From: UMGS1908 sp045655005
Lineage (GTDB): Bacteria > Bacillota > Clostridia > Christensenellales > UBA1242
Direction of reading: 5' to 3'
NCBI GenBank assembly: GCA_045655005.1
Contig: JAZOOJ010000013.1
Coordinates: 1 to 36,088 of the forward strand
DNA: 36,088 nt
Shown: in pieces, positions 7,197-15,300 of the stretch
Layout: the number at the start of each line of letters is the position of its first letter
How positions within the stretch are numbered: position 1 is the first letter of the stretch
Translations under genes and position numbers: made by a program
The notes under the pieces: model-generated
The model's input: only the letters and a program-made list of their open reading frames with translations
The model's database searches: none
What the model was told of the DNA's origin: nothing

Positions 7197-8558
7197 ATGG
7201 ATATGGAAAAAATAGTTGAAAATCAAAGAGCATATTTTAATTCACATCAAACTTTTGATTTAGATTTTAGAATTGAACAACTAAAAAGATTAAAACAAAG
7301 CATTAAACTTAACTTGCCAAAATTAATTGATGCATTTATGCAAGATTTAAACAAGACAGAGTATGATTTATATTTAACAGAACTTTTTATTGTAAACAGC
7401 GAATTAAATCATATGATTAAACATTTAAAAAAACTTGCTAAACCTAAAAAGACAAAAGTTGATTTAATTAACATCTTTGGCAAAGGTCGTGTAGTTCCTG
7501 AGCCTTACGGTGTATGTTTAATTGTTGCACCGTGGAATTATCCATTGCAGTTGTCCTTAGTTCCGCTTATTGGTGCAATGGCATCTGGAAATACTGTTGT
7601 AATAAAGCCATCATCGGCTGTGCCAAATATTCAAAAATGTATCTATGATATTCTCTCCGTTTTTGATGAGAGATATATTTCTTGTATTGTTGGTAGTCGT
7701 GAAGAAACGGCTGGTTTGTTTGAACAGAATTATGATTTTGCATTTTTCACAGGTGGAAAGGTTGCAGGAACTGAACTTTATGAAAAACTTGCAAAAAATT
7801 TAACTCCTTGTGTTTTGGAATTGGGAGGCAAATCTCCTGTTATTGTAGATTTCCAAGCAGATATTGAGATGACAGCAAGAAAACTTGTTTGGGGTAAATT
7901 TTTAAACGCCGGTCAAACCTGTGTTGCTCCTGATTATTGTTTAGTACATGAAATGGTAAAAGACAAATTCCTTGAACAATTAAAATTAGAAATAAAAAAA
8001 CAATTTTACTTTGACGAGTTGTTAACTCAAAACTTTGTTAAAATTGTAAACGAAAGACAAAAAGAAAGACTGCAAAAGTTACTTGACCCAACAAAGATTA
8101 TTTGCGGTGGTAAATTTGATGGGCTTGTATTAGAGCCAACAATTATGGACAATGTATCCTTTGATGACCCAGTAATGCAAGAAGAAATTTTTGGACCAAT
8201 ACTTCCAATTATCTCATATACAAATATTAACGAAGAAATTGAAAGACTTAAAAATAAGAGCAAACCTCTTGCTTTATACTTTTTTACTAACGACAAAGAA
8301 AAACAAGAATATGTTATGTCGAATGCATTATATGGTGGCGGTTGTATCAATGATTGCATTATGCATTTAACCGACAGCCATCTTCCATTTGGTGGGGTTG
8401 GCGATTCAGGAATGGGCAGTTATCACGGAGAAAAGACTTTTGAAACTTTTTCTCACTACAAAAGTGTGTTGGTTAGAAATTCAAAATTTGATATTGGCTT
8501 AAAATATATGCCATATACAAGAAAAAAATTAAAAATGCTAAAAAAGTTTTGTAAATAA
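7197..8558 (+). CDS. NAD(P)-dependent aldehyde dehydrogenase, class 3 type
   Basis: This 453-residue cytosolic enzyme should oxidise aldehydes to carboxylic acids. It shows the Rossmann cofactor region VAPWNYPLQLSL, the motif FFTGGKVAGTELY, the general base E208 in LELGGKSP, and the nucleophile C242 in NAGQTCVAPDY. PFGGVGDSGMGSYHG near residue 397 is also typical. Length and motifs fit the class 3 / YwdH-like fatty or aromatic aldehyde dehydrogenases, and the exact substrate cannot be read. It begins 9 bases after sufB with GAGG upstream, so it is the third gene of the suf transcription unit. A functional tie to Fe-S assembly is not obvious. The unit ends with a terminator. Confidence 0.92.
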   Translation: MDMEKIVENQRAYFNSHQTFDLDFRIEQLKRLKQSIKLNLPKLIDAFMQDLNKTEYDLYLTELFIVNSELNHMIKHLKKLAKPKKTKVDLINIFGKGRVVPEPYGVCLIVAPWNYPLQLSLVPLIGAMASGNTVVIKPSSAVPNIQKCIYDILSVFDERYISCIVGSREETAGLFEQNYDFAFFTGGKVAGTELYEKLAKNLTPCVLELGGKSPVIVDFQADIEMTARKLVWGKFLNAGQTCVAPDYCLVHEMVKDKFLEQLKLEIKKQFYFDELLTQNFVKIVNERQKERLQKLLDPTKIICGGKFDGLVLEPTIMDNVSFDDPVMQEEIFGPILPIISYTNINEEIERLKNKSKPLALYFFTNDKEKQEYVMSNALYGGGCINDCIMHLTDSHLPFGGVGDSGMGSYHGEKTFETFSHYKSVLVRNSKFDIGLKYMPYTRKKLKMLKKFCK

Positions 8559-8563
8559 TTTAA

Positions 8564-8609
8564 AAATATACCCTAACACTAATTAATGTGATGGGGTATA
8601 TTTATTTTT
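8564..8609 (+). terminator. Intrinsic terminator after the aldehyde dehydrogenase gene
   Basis: AAATATACCC (8564-8573) pairs with GGGTATATTT, with an additional inner CAC/GTG match, and is followed by a T-rich run (ATTTTTATTT). It ends the suf-aldehyde dehydrogenase unit. Confidence 0.7.
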
Positions 8610-8653
8610 ATTTAAGTTCACAATATTTATATGAAAATATAAGGAGGTTTTTT

Positions 8654-9352
8654 ATGGACTTTATTGGTGAACTTAATCCAATACTAAGGGTTGCTATAAA
8701 TTCTATTCTTGCGTTTATTATTATTTTTATAGTTTCAAGGTTGCAAGGTAAGAAAACAATTGCACAAATGCAGTTGATTGATTATATTTACGGAATAACA
8801 ATTGGCTCAATAGCGGCACAAATGACAATTGATGAAGAAATACCTTTTTATCTTTTTATTATAGCAATAATTTTATTCTCAATTTTTAGTCTTATTGCAA
8901 ATATTATTGAAAGAAAAGCAAATGTGCTAAAATATATACTAAGAGGTAAGCCTGATGTGATTATTGAAGAGGGTAAAATTAATGTTAAAGCATTAAACAA
9001 AAATAGGCTGGATGTAAATGAATTGCTTGCATTGTGTAGACAAAAAGATTACTTTGATATTAATGACATTGCATTTGCTGTTTTTGAAACAAATGGTGAA
9101 TTATCTATTCTTCCAAAAGCAAATAAGTCGCCTGTCGTTGCCGAAGATGTTGGAGTAATGCCACCGAAACCAGCGCTTTCTTCTGATGTAATTATTGACG
9201 GGAAAATTATTGAGGCTTGTTTAACAGATATAGGGAAGGATAAGTCGTGGGTAATACAGAAATTAAATTTGAAAGATGAAAGAGAAGTCAAGAAATTTAT
9301 TTTAGTTACATATGATGAAGACAACGACAAGTTAATTTGTCATAAAAGATAG
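8654..9352 (+). CDS. DUF421 (YetF/YcaP-like) membrane protein
   Basis: This 232-residue protein has three hydrophobic segments in the first ~90 residues. The conserved stretch LIDYIYGITIGSIAAQ follows, then a cytosolic alpha/beta domain containing RLDVNELLALCRQ and AVFETNGELSILPK, all typical of DUF421. The biochemical role of the family is poorly defined. Bacillus has several paralogues, some linked to spores. The start is ATG 8654 because AAGGAGG (8641-8647) lies just before. An in-frame upstream ATG at 8588 falls inside the terminator hairpin and is rejected. It precedes yunB, another spore-associated gene, by 33 bases. Confidence 0.9.
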   Translation: MDFIGELNPILRVAINSILAFIIIFIVSRLQGKKTIAQMQLIDYIYGITIGSIAAQMTIDEEIPFYLFIIAIILFSIFSLIANIIERKANVLKYILRGKPDVIIEEGKINVKALNKNRLDVNELLALCRQKDYFDINDIAFAVFETNGELSILPKANKSPVVAEDVGVMPPKPALSSDVIIDGKIIEACLTDIGKDKSWVIQKLNLKDEREVKKFILVTYDEDNDKLICHKR

Positions 9353-9385
9353 CATTTTAAAAATATTTATCACATAAAATTTAAT

Positions 9386-10090
9386 ATGCCAAGATTGTTT
9401 GTATATAACAAGCCAAAGCGTAAACATAAATTTGTTGTGGTAAATATTTTTTCTAGGCGAAAATTATTAATGTTTTTTGCTGTTATTTTAGCTCTAATTT
9501 CATTACTTATAATAGTTATGAAGTTTTTGGTAAGTCCTATAATTTTAAAAACAGGTAAATCAAAGATTGACGAAATGAGCACTAAGGCAATTAATGAGTC
9601 TATCAGTCAAGTTATGCTTGGTACAGTAAGTTATGACGACTTAATTCATATTGTTACAGATGGTAACGGAAAAATTACAATGCTTCAAGCAAATTCAATA
9701 ATTATAAATACTTTAACACAAGAAGTAATTAAAAAAACCTATAATTTACTTTTTAACAGGCTTTATGACCCATTATATATTCCACTTGGGTCATTTAGTG
9801 GTATTCCTGCATTTTCTAATTGGGGTCCGATAATATCAATTGAAATTTCTCCATATGGTAATGTTAATTGCAAGTTTGTAAGTGAGTTTAAATCGGGCGG
9901 AATTAATCAAACTATTCATAAAATTTATGCGCTAGTAGATACAAAAGTGTCTGTTGTGTTACCATTAAATAAGCTGGTTTGCGAAAATTCAGCCGAAGTA
10001 TTAATTTGTGAAAGTTTAATAATAGGAGAAGTTCCTGATACATATTTAATGGCAGAGGAAAAGGGTGATTTATTAAATATGGCTGGTTAG
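9386..10090 (+). CDS. yunB: Sporulation protein YunB
   Basis: This 234-residue protein has a short basic N-terminus beginning MPR (as in Bacillus YunB), one membrane segment (about 28-50), then an extracytoplasmic domain. Family-typical parts are GKITMLQANSIIIN near residue 90, a proline/glycine-rich PLGSFSGIP near 130, and the C-terminal GEVPDTYL. In Bacillus yunB is made in the mother cell during sporulation; its molecular role is not established. The ribosome binding site is weak (no clear AGGAG before ATG 9386), so it may depend on translation of the upstream DUF421 gene. No terminator is seen after it. Confidence 0.9.
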   Translation: MPRLFVYNKPKRKHKFVVVNIFSRRKLLMFFAVILALISLLIIVMKFLVSPIILKTGKSKIDEMSTKAINESISQVMLGTVSYDDLIHIVTDGNGKITMLQANSIIINTLTQEVIKKTYNLLFNRLYDPLYIPLGSFSGIPAFSNWGPIISIEISPYGNVNCKFVSEFKSGGINQTIHKIYALVDTKVSVVLPLNKLVCENSAEVLICESLIIGEVPDTYLMAEEKGDLLNMAG

Positions 10091-10099
10091 AAAAAATCC

Positions 10100-10128
10100 T
10101 TGTAAATTTTCAAAATATGTGTTATCAT
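10100..10128 (+). promoter_or_regulatory. Sigma-A promoter of the desulfurase-thiI operon
   Basis: TTGTAA (10100-10105), 17 bases, TATCAT (10123-10128), with an extended-type TGT before the -10. It lies about 30 bases upstream of the desulfurase start. Confidence 0.65.
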
Positions 10129-10157
10129 ACATTTTGTAAAATTTTTAGGAGAAATTT

Positions 10158-11297
10158 ATGTTTTTTTTAGATAACGCAAGCACGACTAGATGTGATGAGG
10201 AGTCCGCAGAAATTGTAAAAAAGGCTTTAATTGATGATTATTTTAATCCGTCGGCAAAGTATGCTCCCGCGGTTAAATTGTCTACGACATTAAATGAATG
10301 CAGAAAGAAAATTTTGGATACATTATTTGCAATAAATTTTGATGTAATTTTTACGTCAAGTGCAACCGAAGCAAACAATTTGGTTTTAAATTCTGCTTGT
10401 AATAAGTCGTATAAGTCTTTAATTTCACTTGGTGAACATTCTTCAATTTTCGAAACCATTAAGCAATTTAAAAATAAGGGTTATGATATTGGTGAACTTA
10501 AACTAAATAAAGATGGAGTGGTAGACTTTAATACATTTAAAGAAGAAATGACTCCAGTAGTTGGTTTTGTTTCAATAATACTTGTAAGCAATGAAACGGG
10601 TGCAATTAATGATGTTAAGAAATTAATTGCTTATGCAAAATCCGTAAATCCTAATGTATTATTTCACATCGATGCTGTGCAGGGTTATTGCAAGATTTAT
10701 ATAAATTTGGAAGAACTTGGAGCAGATTACATAACTATTTCAAGTCATAAAATTCACGGACCAAAGGGTGTTGGTGCTCTAATAACGAAAAAAAAGACTA
10801 AAATTTCTCCACAAATACTTGGTGGTGGACAAGAGAATGGCAACAGGTCGGGGACTGAAAATTTGCCTGCTATATTAGGTTTTGTAAATTCGGCAGAAAA
10901 GAAGTCAAGACAAGTTAAAGAGAGTTTTGATAAAATTCTTGAATTTAAACATCTATTTTTTAATCAGTTATCAAAAAAAGCGGAGCAAAACAATATAAAA
11001 TTGGTTTTAAATGGTAGTTTTGAAAACTCATCACCATATATTTTAAGTCTTTCTTTCCCAGGAGTTAAAGCAGAGATTTTATTGCATAGTTTAGAAGTTT
11101 TTGATATTTTTGTAGGTACTGGGTCGGCTTGTAATTCTAAACACAAAGGCAATAGAGTTCTATCAGGTATGGGTAAGACTGATTTAGAAGTAGAAGGGAA
11201 TATTCGTATATCTTTTAGTGAAGAAAGTTTAAATTATGATATAGAGTATATCACAGATAAAATAATAGAGTGTGTTACAAAGATTAAGAGGAAATAA
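10158..11297 (+). CDS. Cysteine desulfurase (NifS/IscS family), probably the ThiI partner
   Basis: This 379-residue PLP enzyme takes sulfur from cysteine as a persulfide. The start of the fold is FLDNASTTRCDEE. The PLP lysine is K198 in SSHKIHGPKGVG, and the catalytic cysteine is C325 in GTGSACNSKHKG. The loop around this Cys identifies the IscS/NifS class rather than SufS. AGGAG lies before ATG 10158. thiI follows after 2 bases. Gram-positive bacteria commonly pair a dedicated desulfurase (NifZ in Bacillus) with a ThiI lacking a rhodanese domain, so tRNA thiolation is the likely main job. It could also supply the orphan sufCB 3 kb upstream. Confidence 0.93.
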   Translation: MFFLDNASTTRCDEESAEIVKKALIDDYFNPSAKYAPAVKLSTTLNECRKKILDTLFAINFDVIFTSSATEANNLVLNSACNKSYKSLISLGEHSSIFETIKQFKNKGYDIGELKLNKDGVVDFNTFKEEMTPVVGFVSIILVSNETGAINDVKKLIAYAKSVNPNVLFHIDAVQGYCKIYINLEELGADYITISSHKIHGPKGVGALITKKKTKISPQILGGGQENGNRSGTENLPAILGFVNSAEKKSRQVKESFDKILEFKHLFFNQLSKKAEQNNIKLVLNGSFENSSPYILSLSFPGVKAEILLHSLEVFDIFVGTGSACNSKHKGNRVLSGMGKTDLEVEGNIRISFSEESLNYDIEYITDKIIECVTKIKRK

Positions 11298-11299
11298 AA

Positions 11300-12472
11300 A
11301 TGGAACAAGATGCAATTTTAATAAGATATTCTGAAATTTTTTTAAAGGGTAAAAACAGGGGATATTTTGAAAGAGTTTTGAAAAACGAAATCAATTCAAG
11401 ATTAGAGCCTTTTGGTACCAAATTAGAAATATTATCGGGCAGATATATTGTAAGCGGATTTGATGTGGTTTATAAACACAGAATTCTATCAATTTTAGAA
11501 AAAGTGCCAGGAATATATTCGCTATCTCCTGCAATTACAGTTGATGCAGATGTAGAAGTTATAAAAAATACAGTTAGAGAATTAATGAGTGAAAAGACAG
11601 GAAGTTTTAGGGTTACAACAACCAGAGCAGATAAAAGTTTTCCAATTTCGTCTATGGAGTTTTCAAGAGAATTGGGTGTTGTAATTTTAAGAAGTAACCA
11701 CCAACTCAAAGTTGATTTACATAATCCTACCACAAATCTTCAAGTTGACATAAGAACGAACAATAAAGCGTATATTTATTTTGAAGAAGTTATGGGTGTT
11801 GGTGGGATGCCAGTTGGAACTGCTGGGAATGGATTACTTTTGCTTTCCGGCGGTATTGATAGCCCTGTCGCTGGCTATATGATGATTAAAAGAGGATTGA
11901 AGATCTCAGCACTTCACTTTGAAAGTTTCCCATATACAAGTCCACAAGCTCTTGACAAAGCAAAAGAACTCGCAAGTATTCTTGCCGGATATAATGGTGA
12001 AATTGAATTATATGTTGCAAACATCGCAAAAATTCAAGAGGCAATACACGAAAATTGTCATCCAGACTATATGATTACATTAGTTAGAAGATTTATGCTC
12101 AGAATTGCACATAAACTTGCTGATGATAAAAAGTTGGGATGTTTAATTTCTGGTGAAAGCCTTGCACAAGTGGCAAGTCAAACTCTTGAAAGTATGACTA
12201 CAATTGGTGAGGCGTGGGAGACAAATAAACCATTTTATAAGCCACTTATAGGATTTGATAAAATTGAAACAATAAGACTTGCTGAAAAAATCGGAAGTTA
12301 TGAGATAAGTATCAGACCATATGATGATTGTTGCACAGTCTTTTTGCCTGATTCACCAGTCATTAAGCCAAGACTTGACAGGGTAAAAAGAGAAGAATCA
12401 AGGCTTGGAGTTATTGATGAACTAGTTGAAGAAGTTTACAAAAATATACAATCATTTACAATTAAAGCTTAA
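11300..12472 (+). CDS. thiI: tRNA 4-thiouridine synthase ThiI
   Basis: ThiI adenylates U8 of tRNA and inserts sulfur to make 4-thiouridine. This 390-residue protein has an N-terminal ferredoxin-like region beginning ILIRYSEIFLKGKNRGYF, a THUMP domain (about 60-165), and a PP-loop ATPase with SGGIDS at 183-188. The typical RPYDDCCTVFLP lies near residue 340. It lacks the C-terminal rhodanese domain of E. coli ThiI (482 residues), so sulfur must be handed over by a partner, most likely the desulfurase encoded 2 bases upstream. A strong terminator follows. Confidence 0.96.
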   Translation: MEQDAILIRYSEIFLKGKNRGYFERVLKNEINSRLEPFGTKLEILSGRYIVSGFDVVYKHRILSILEKVPGIYSLSPAITVDADVEVIKNTVRELMSEKTGSFRVTTTRADKSFPISSMEFSRELGVVILRSNHQLKVDLHNPTTNLQVDIRTNNKAYIYFEEVMGVGGMPVGTAGNGLLLLSGGIDSPVAGYMMIKRGLKISALHFESFPYTSPQALDKAKELASILAGYNGEIELYVANIAKIQEAIHENCHPDYMITLVRRFMLRIAHKLADDKKLGCLISGESLAQVASQTLESMTTIGEAWETNKPFYKPLIGFDKIETIRLAEKIGSYEISIRPYDDCCTVFLPDSPVIKPRLDRVKREESRLGVIDELVEEVYKNIQSFTIKA

Positions 12473-12481
12473 TTTTTAAAT

Positions 12482-12518
12482 AAAAAGTATTAGAAAGCAA
12501 ATTCTAATACTTTTTTAT
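12482..12518 (+). terminator. Intrinsic terminator of the desulfurase-thiI operon
   Basis: Perfect 14-bp inverted repeat (12482-12495 and 12502-12515) with loop AGCAAA. The right arm runs into TTTTTTATTTT. Confidence 0.92.
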
Positions 12519-12519
12519 T

Positions 12520-12563
12520 TTGAATTTTAAAATAAATTGGTTATAATTACTATATGTAATTAT
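12520..12563 (+). promoter_or_regulatory. Sigma-A promoter of the M16 peptidase pair with overlapping inverted repeat
   Basis: TTGAAT (12520-12525), 16 bases, TATAAT (12542-12547). An 8-bp perfect inverted repeat, ATAATTAC (12543-12550) and GTAATTAT (12556-12563) around a 5-base centre, covers the -10 and the expected start point. It could be an operator, or chance in AT-rich DNA. Confidence 0.6.
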
Positions 12564-12586
12564 CTTTATTTAAAGGATTTTAAGTT

Positions 12587-13981
12587 ATGAAACAATCATT
12601 AGTAAATTACCCAAATAAGTTTAGAGTTGTATATGCAGGAAAAAATTCGCCAGTCGTCGCAATATCCGTTAGTATTTGTGCAGGGGCAGAGCAAGAGCCT
12701 AAAAATATGAGTGGTGTTACGCATCTAATTGAAAGGCTTTTAAAACAAAACATATTAAGCAATATAACAATGTTTGGAGGGGTTGTTGAAACAAGAACAG
12801 ATTTTGAGCATATTGAAATAACCGTATCGACCCTTCGTCCATATATTTTAAATACATTAATTGCTCTAAGTTCAGCAATTTTTGATTTTACACCTAAATT
12901 ATCAAGTTTTGAAAGGGAAAAAGCTAAAATTTTATCAGAAATTGAAAAAGCAAAATTTAATCCTACTGCCTTATTGATGTCAATTACACAAAAGCAGATG
13001 TATAAAGGAACTGGGCTTGCAACAGATGTAATAGGGAACGAAAAAACCATTTCATCATTAACTCTTGATGCTGTAAAAGAATACTATGAGTCAATCTTGT
13101 CAGCCGATTCAATAATTTTGTCAATGGTAGGAGATATTTTTGATAGGCAAATTATAGAGAATAGTGTAAACGCTAACAATTCTGGTAATAATTTTATTGT
13201 TGAGAACAACTCAAAAGATAGTGTTTTAGATGAAAAATGGGTAATTCCATCTCTTGATAGGTTAAAAAGTGATAATCCTGAACATACAAAAATGATTCCA
13301 TCTTTTTCATATGTTCAAGACCTTGTTAACAAGCATTTTTATGTAAGAACATTAGAATTAAAAAATCCAAAAAGAAAGAAAAAAACAAAATACACTGTGC
13401 CAGAGCGAGGGTTTGTTCAAAAATATAAAACCCTAAATCAGACAAGGTTTCAAATTTCTTTTCCGTCTGCGCCATATGATTCGGCAGGTTATAAATATGG
13501 AAAATTGCTTGAAGACTATTTGATTACATATCTAAGAATGGAGCTTGCTAATACAGAGGGTGTTTATGGTGTGAATGTTGTAATTTCGCAATTTAAAGGG
13601 AATGGTCACATATCAATTCTTTTTGCGGTTGATGAAGACAAAGCAGAGTTGGTGTACAATAAAGTTGTTATAGCGTTAAGGAAGGTAAAATCCGAAACTG
13701 TAACAACAATAGAATTTAATTCTCTAGTTACCAAATATAAAACACAAGTTGCACTAAAACACGAAAAAATCACCGATTTAGCACTTAGATTTAATAAATG
13801 GCTATATCTAAAAGACAAAGTTTTTAATCTTCAAAATGAATTAATTGCAATAGACTCTCTTTCATATAACAACTTTATTTATATTTGTAAACAAACATTA
13901 GACTTTTCAAGTATGGTTGTCGTGTGCCTTGGAAGAAAGATTGAAAACTTTAATCCGTTTGAATTATTTGGAGGTAGATAA
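12587..13981 (+). CDS. M16-family peptidase homologue, YmfF-like, zinc motif degenerate
   Basis: This 464-residue protein has the two-lobed M16 layout and begins with a short strand before the helix that normally carries HxxEH. Here the motif reads H46-L-I-E49-R50, with arginine in place of the second zinc-binding His, so it is probably not catalytic. The downstream Glu region (ILSEIEKAKFNP) persists. A pairing of one inactive and one active M16 subunit is known in this family (for example YmfF/YmfH and mitochondrial processing peptidase). The next gene, overlapping by 1 base (TAATG), encodes an intact HxxEH partner. The function of YmfF/YmfH is not firmly established. Confidence 0.88.
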   Translation: MKQSLVNYPNKFRVVYAGKNSPVVAISVSICAGAEQEPKNMSGVTHLIERLLKQNILSNITMFGGVVETRTDFEHIEITVSTLRPYILNTLIALSSAIFDFTPKLSSFEREKAKILSEIEKAKFNPTALLMSITQKQMYKGTGLATDVIGNEKTISSLTLDAVKEYYESILSADSIILSMVGDIFDRQIIENSVNANNSGNNFIVENNSKDSVLDEKWVIPSLDRLKSDNPEHTKMIPSFSYVQDLVNKHFYVRTLELKNPKRKKKTKYTVPERGFVQKYKTLNQTRFQISFPSAPYDSAGYKYGKLLEDYLITYLRMELANTEGVYGVNVVISQFKGNGHISILFAVDEDKAELVYNKVVIALRKVKSETVTTIEFNSLVTKYKTQVALKHEKITDLALRFNKWLYLKDKVFNLQNELIAIDSLSYNNFIYICKQTLDFSSMVVVCLGRKIENFNPFELFGGR

Positions 13982-15207
13982 TGGATAACTCAAAACTGAT
14001 AACTTTTAAGAATGGATTAAAGTTAGAGTTTATAAAAAAACCTAAAAATATGGTACAAGCATCATTAAAAATTGCTTTTTTAGTTGGTTCAGAAGATGAA
14101 GAAAGAGAAGAAGGTTTGGCTCATTTGCTTGAACATTGTATGTTTAAGGGGACAAAAGAATATTCACAAGTTGAACTATCGGTTGAATTAGATAAAATTT
14201 CGGCAATACCAAATGCAAGTACATCAGCAGAATTTACAATTTACGAGGCGAAATTTCCAAAGTTTAATATTGAAAGATTAGTTGAGCTATTTTCAAAAAT
14301 GATATTTGAAAGTACATTTGACGAAGAAGGAATTGGAAGTGAAAAATTAGTAGTCTTAGAAGAAATTAAAATGCATAACGACGTTCCGTCCGACTGTGCT
14401 TTTGATCAATTAACGAATACTATGTATGCAGGAACTGGATTGGGATTTGATATTGCAGGCGATGCAAAACTTTTAAAGAAAGTTACACGACAAAATTTAA
14501 TTGATTTTAGAAATAAACATTATATTCCGCAAAATACAATCGTCTCAGTTGTTGGAGATTTTAACGAAAGGGATATAGAAACTCATGTAGAAAAATATTT
14601 TGTTTCAAGATTTTATGAGATAAATGATAATATTTCAAAGGAAAAAGTTTGGACAAGCATTGTAGAGAACACACCAAAGATTGTTGTAAAAGATAAAAAA
14701 ATTAACCAGGCAAATGTAATGATGGGTGCGTATACAACAGGGTATGAAAATCCAGACAGGTTAAAACTGGCGGTGATTTTATTCGTTCTTGGCGGGAGTA
14801 TGAGTTCAAGACTATTTATAAGACTTAGAAACGAATTATCTCTTTGTTACAACATTTACGCTGACCATTTAAATTATAAAAACAATGGTTTTATGTTGAT
14901 TGATTTTTCAACATCAAACGCTTTTTGTGACAAAGCTATTGAAGAAGTAAAAAAAGTTATAAGTGAAGTTATAAAAAACGGCATAACAGATGAAGAGTTT
15001 GAACTTGCGAAGAATGTTTTACTTAATAACTTTTTAATGAGCCAAGATATACCACAATCACATATTTCATACGTGGCATATACTGGTGAATTGTTTGATG
15101 CAAAACTTAGAGAGAATGATATAAGAAACCTACAAAAACAAGAATGTGTAGAGATTTTCAGAAAGTATATCTCCCCAGAAAAGTTTTTTATTTCAATCGT
15201 AAAATAG
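13981..15207 (+). CDS. M16-family zinc metallopeptidase, YmfH-like
   Basis: This 408-residue cytosolic peptidase has the inverted zinc motif H48-L-L-E51-H52 in AHLLEHCMFKGT. The distal Glu lies in VLEEIKMHND (about residue 127). A second M16 lobe follows, with a Gly/Ser-rich GGSMSSRLFIRLR near residue 265 as in processing-type peptidases. Translation is coupled to the inactive partner: GGAGG (13970-13974) and the start lie within the end of the upstream gene, and the two overlap by 1 base. The pair sits just before ftsK/spoIIIE, rimO, pgsA and recA, matching the Bacillus ymfF-ymfH...pgsA-recA region. Confidence 0.93.
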   Translation: MDNSKLITFKNGLKLEFIKKPKNMVQASLKIAFLVGSEDEEREEGLAHLLEHCMFKGTKEYSQVELSVELDKISAIPNASTSAEFTIYEAKFPKFNIERLVELFSKMIFESTFDEEGIGSEKLVVLEEIKMHNDVPSDCAFDQLTNTMYAGTGLGFDIAGDAKLLKKVTRQNLIDFRNKHYIPQNTIVSVVGDFNERDIETHVEKYFVSRFYEINDNISKEKVWTSIVENTPKIVVKDKKINQANVMMGAYTTGYENPDRLKLAVILFVLGGSMSSRLFIRLRNELSLCYNIYADHLNYKNNGFMLIDFSTSNAFCDKAIEEVKKVISEVIKNGITDEEFELAKNVLLNNFLMSQDIPQSHISYVAYTGELFDAKLRENDIRNLQKQECVEIFRKYISPEKFFISIVK

Positions 15208-15239
15208 CATATTTCCTTATTATATTTAAGTTTATTTAT

Positions 15240-15269
15240 TTGCAAAAAGTAATTTAAGTGTGTTAAACT
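15240..15269 (+). promoter_or_regulatory. Candidate promoter of ftsK
   Basis: TTGCAA (15240-15245), 18 bases, TAAACT (15264-15269), with extended-type TGT before the -10. The 93-base gap after the M16 gene shows no terminator, so read-through is also possible. Confidence 0.5.
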
Positions 15270-15300
15270 ATATATTAGGAATTAAATAGGAGTTTGTTTA

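Noticed and set aside
8588..8653. Earlier ATG for the DUF421 protein
   Set aside because: It lies within the terminator hairpin, and AAGGAGG sits directly before the ATG at 8654.
9373..9380. CATAAAAT as a sigma-E -10 box for yunB
   Set aside because: It lies only 5 bases before the start codon, so transcription would begin inside the gene, and no -35 was found.
10158..11297. Assignment of the desulfurase as SufS
   Set aside because: The catalytic loop GTGSACNSKHKG is of the IscS/NifS class, and the gene is coupled to thiI rather than to sufCB.
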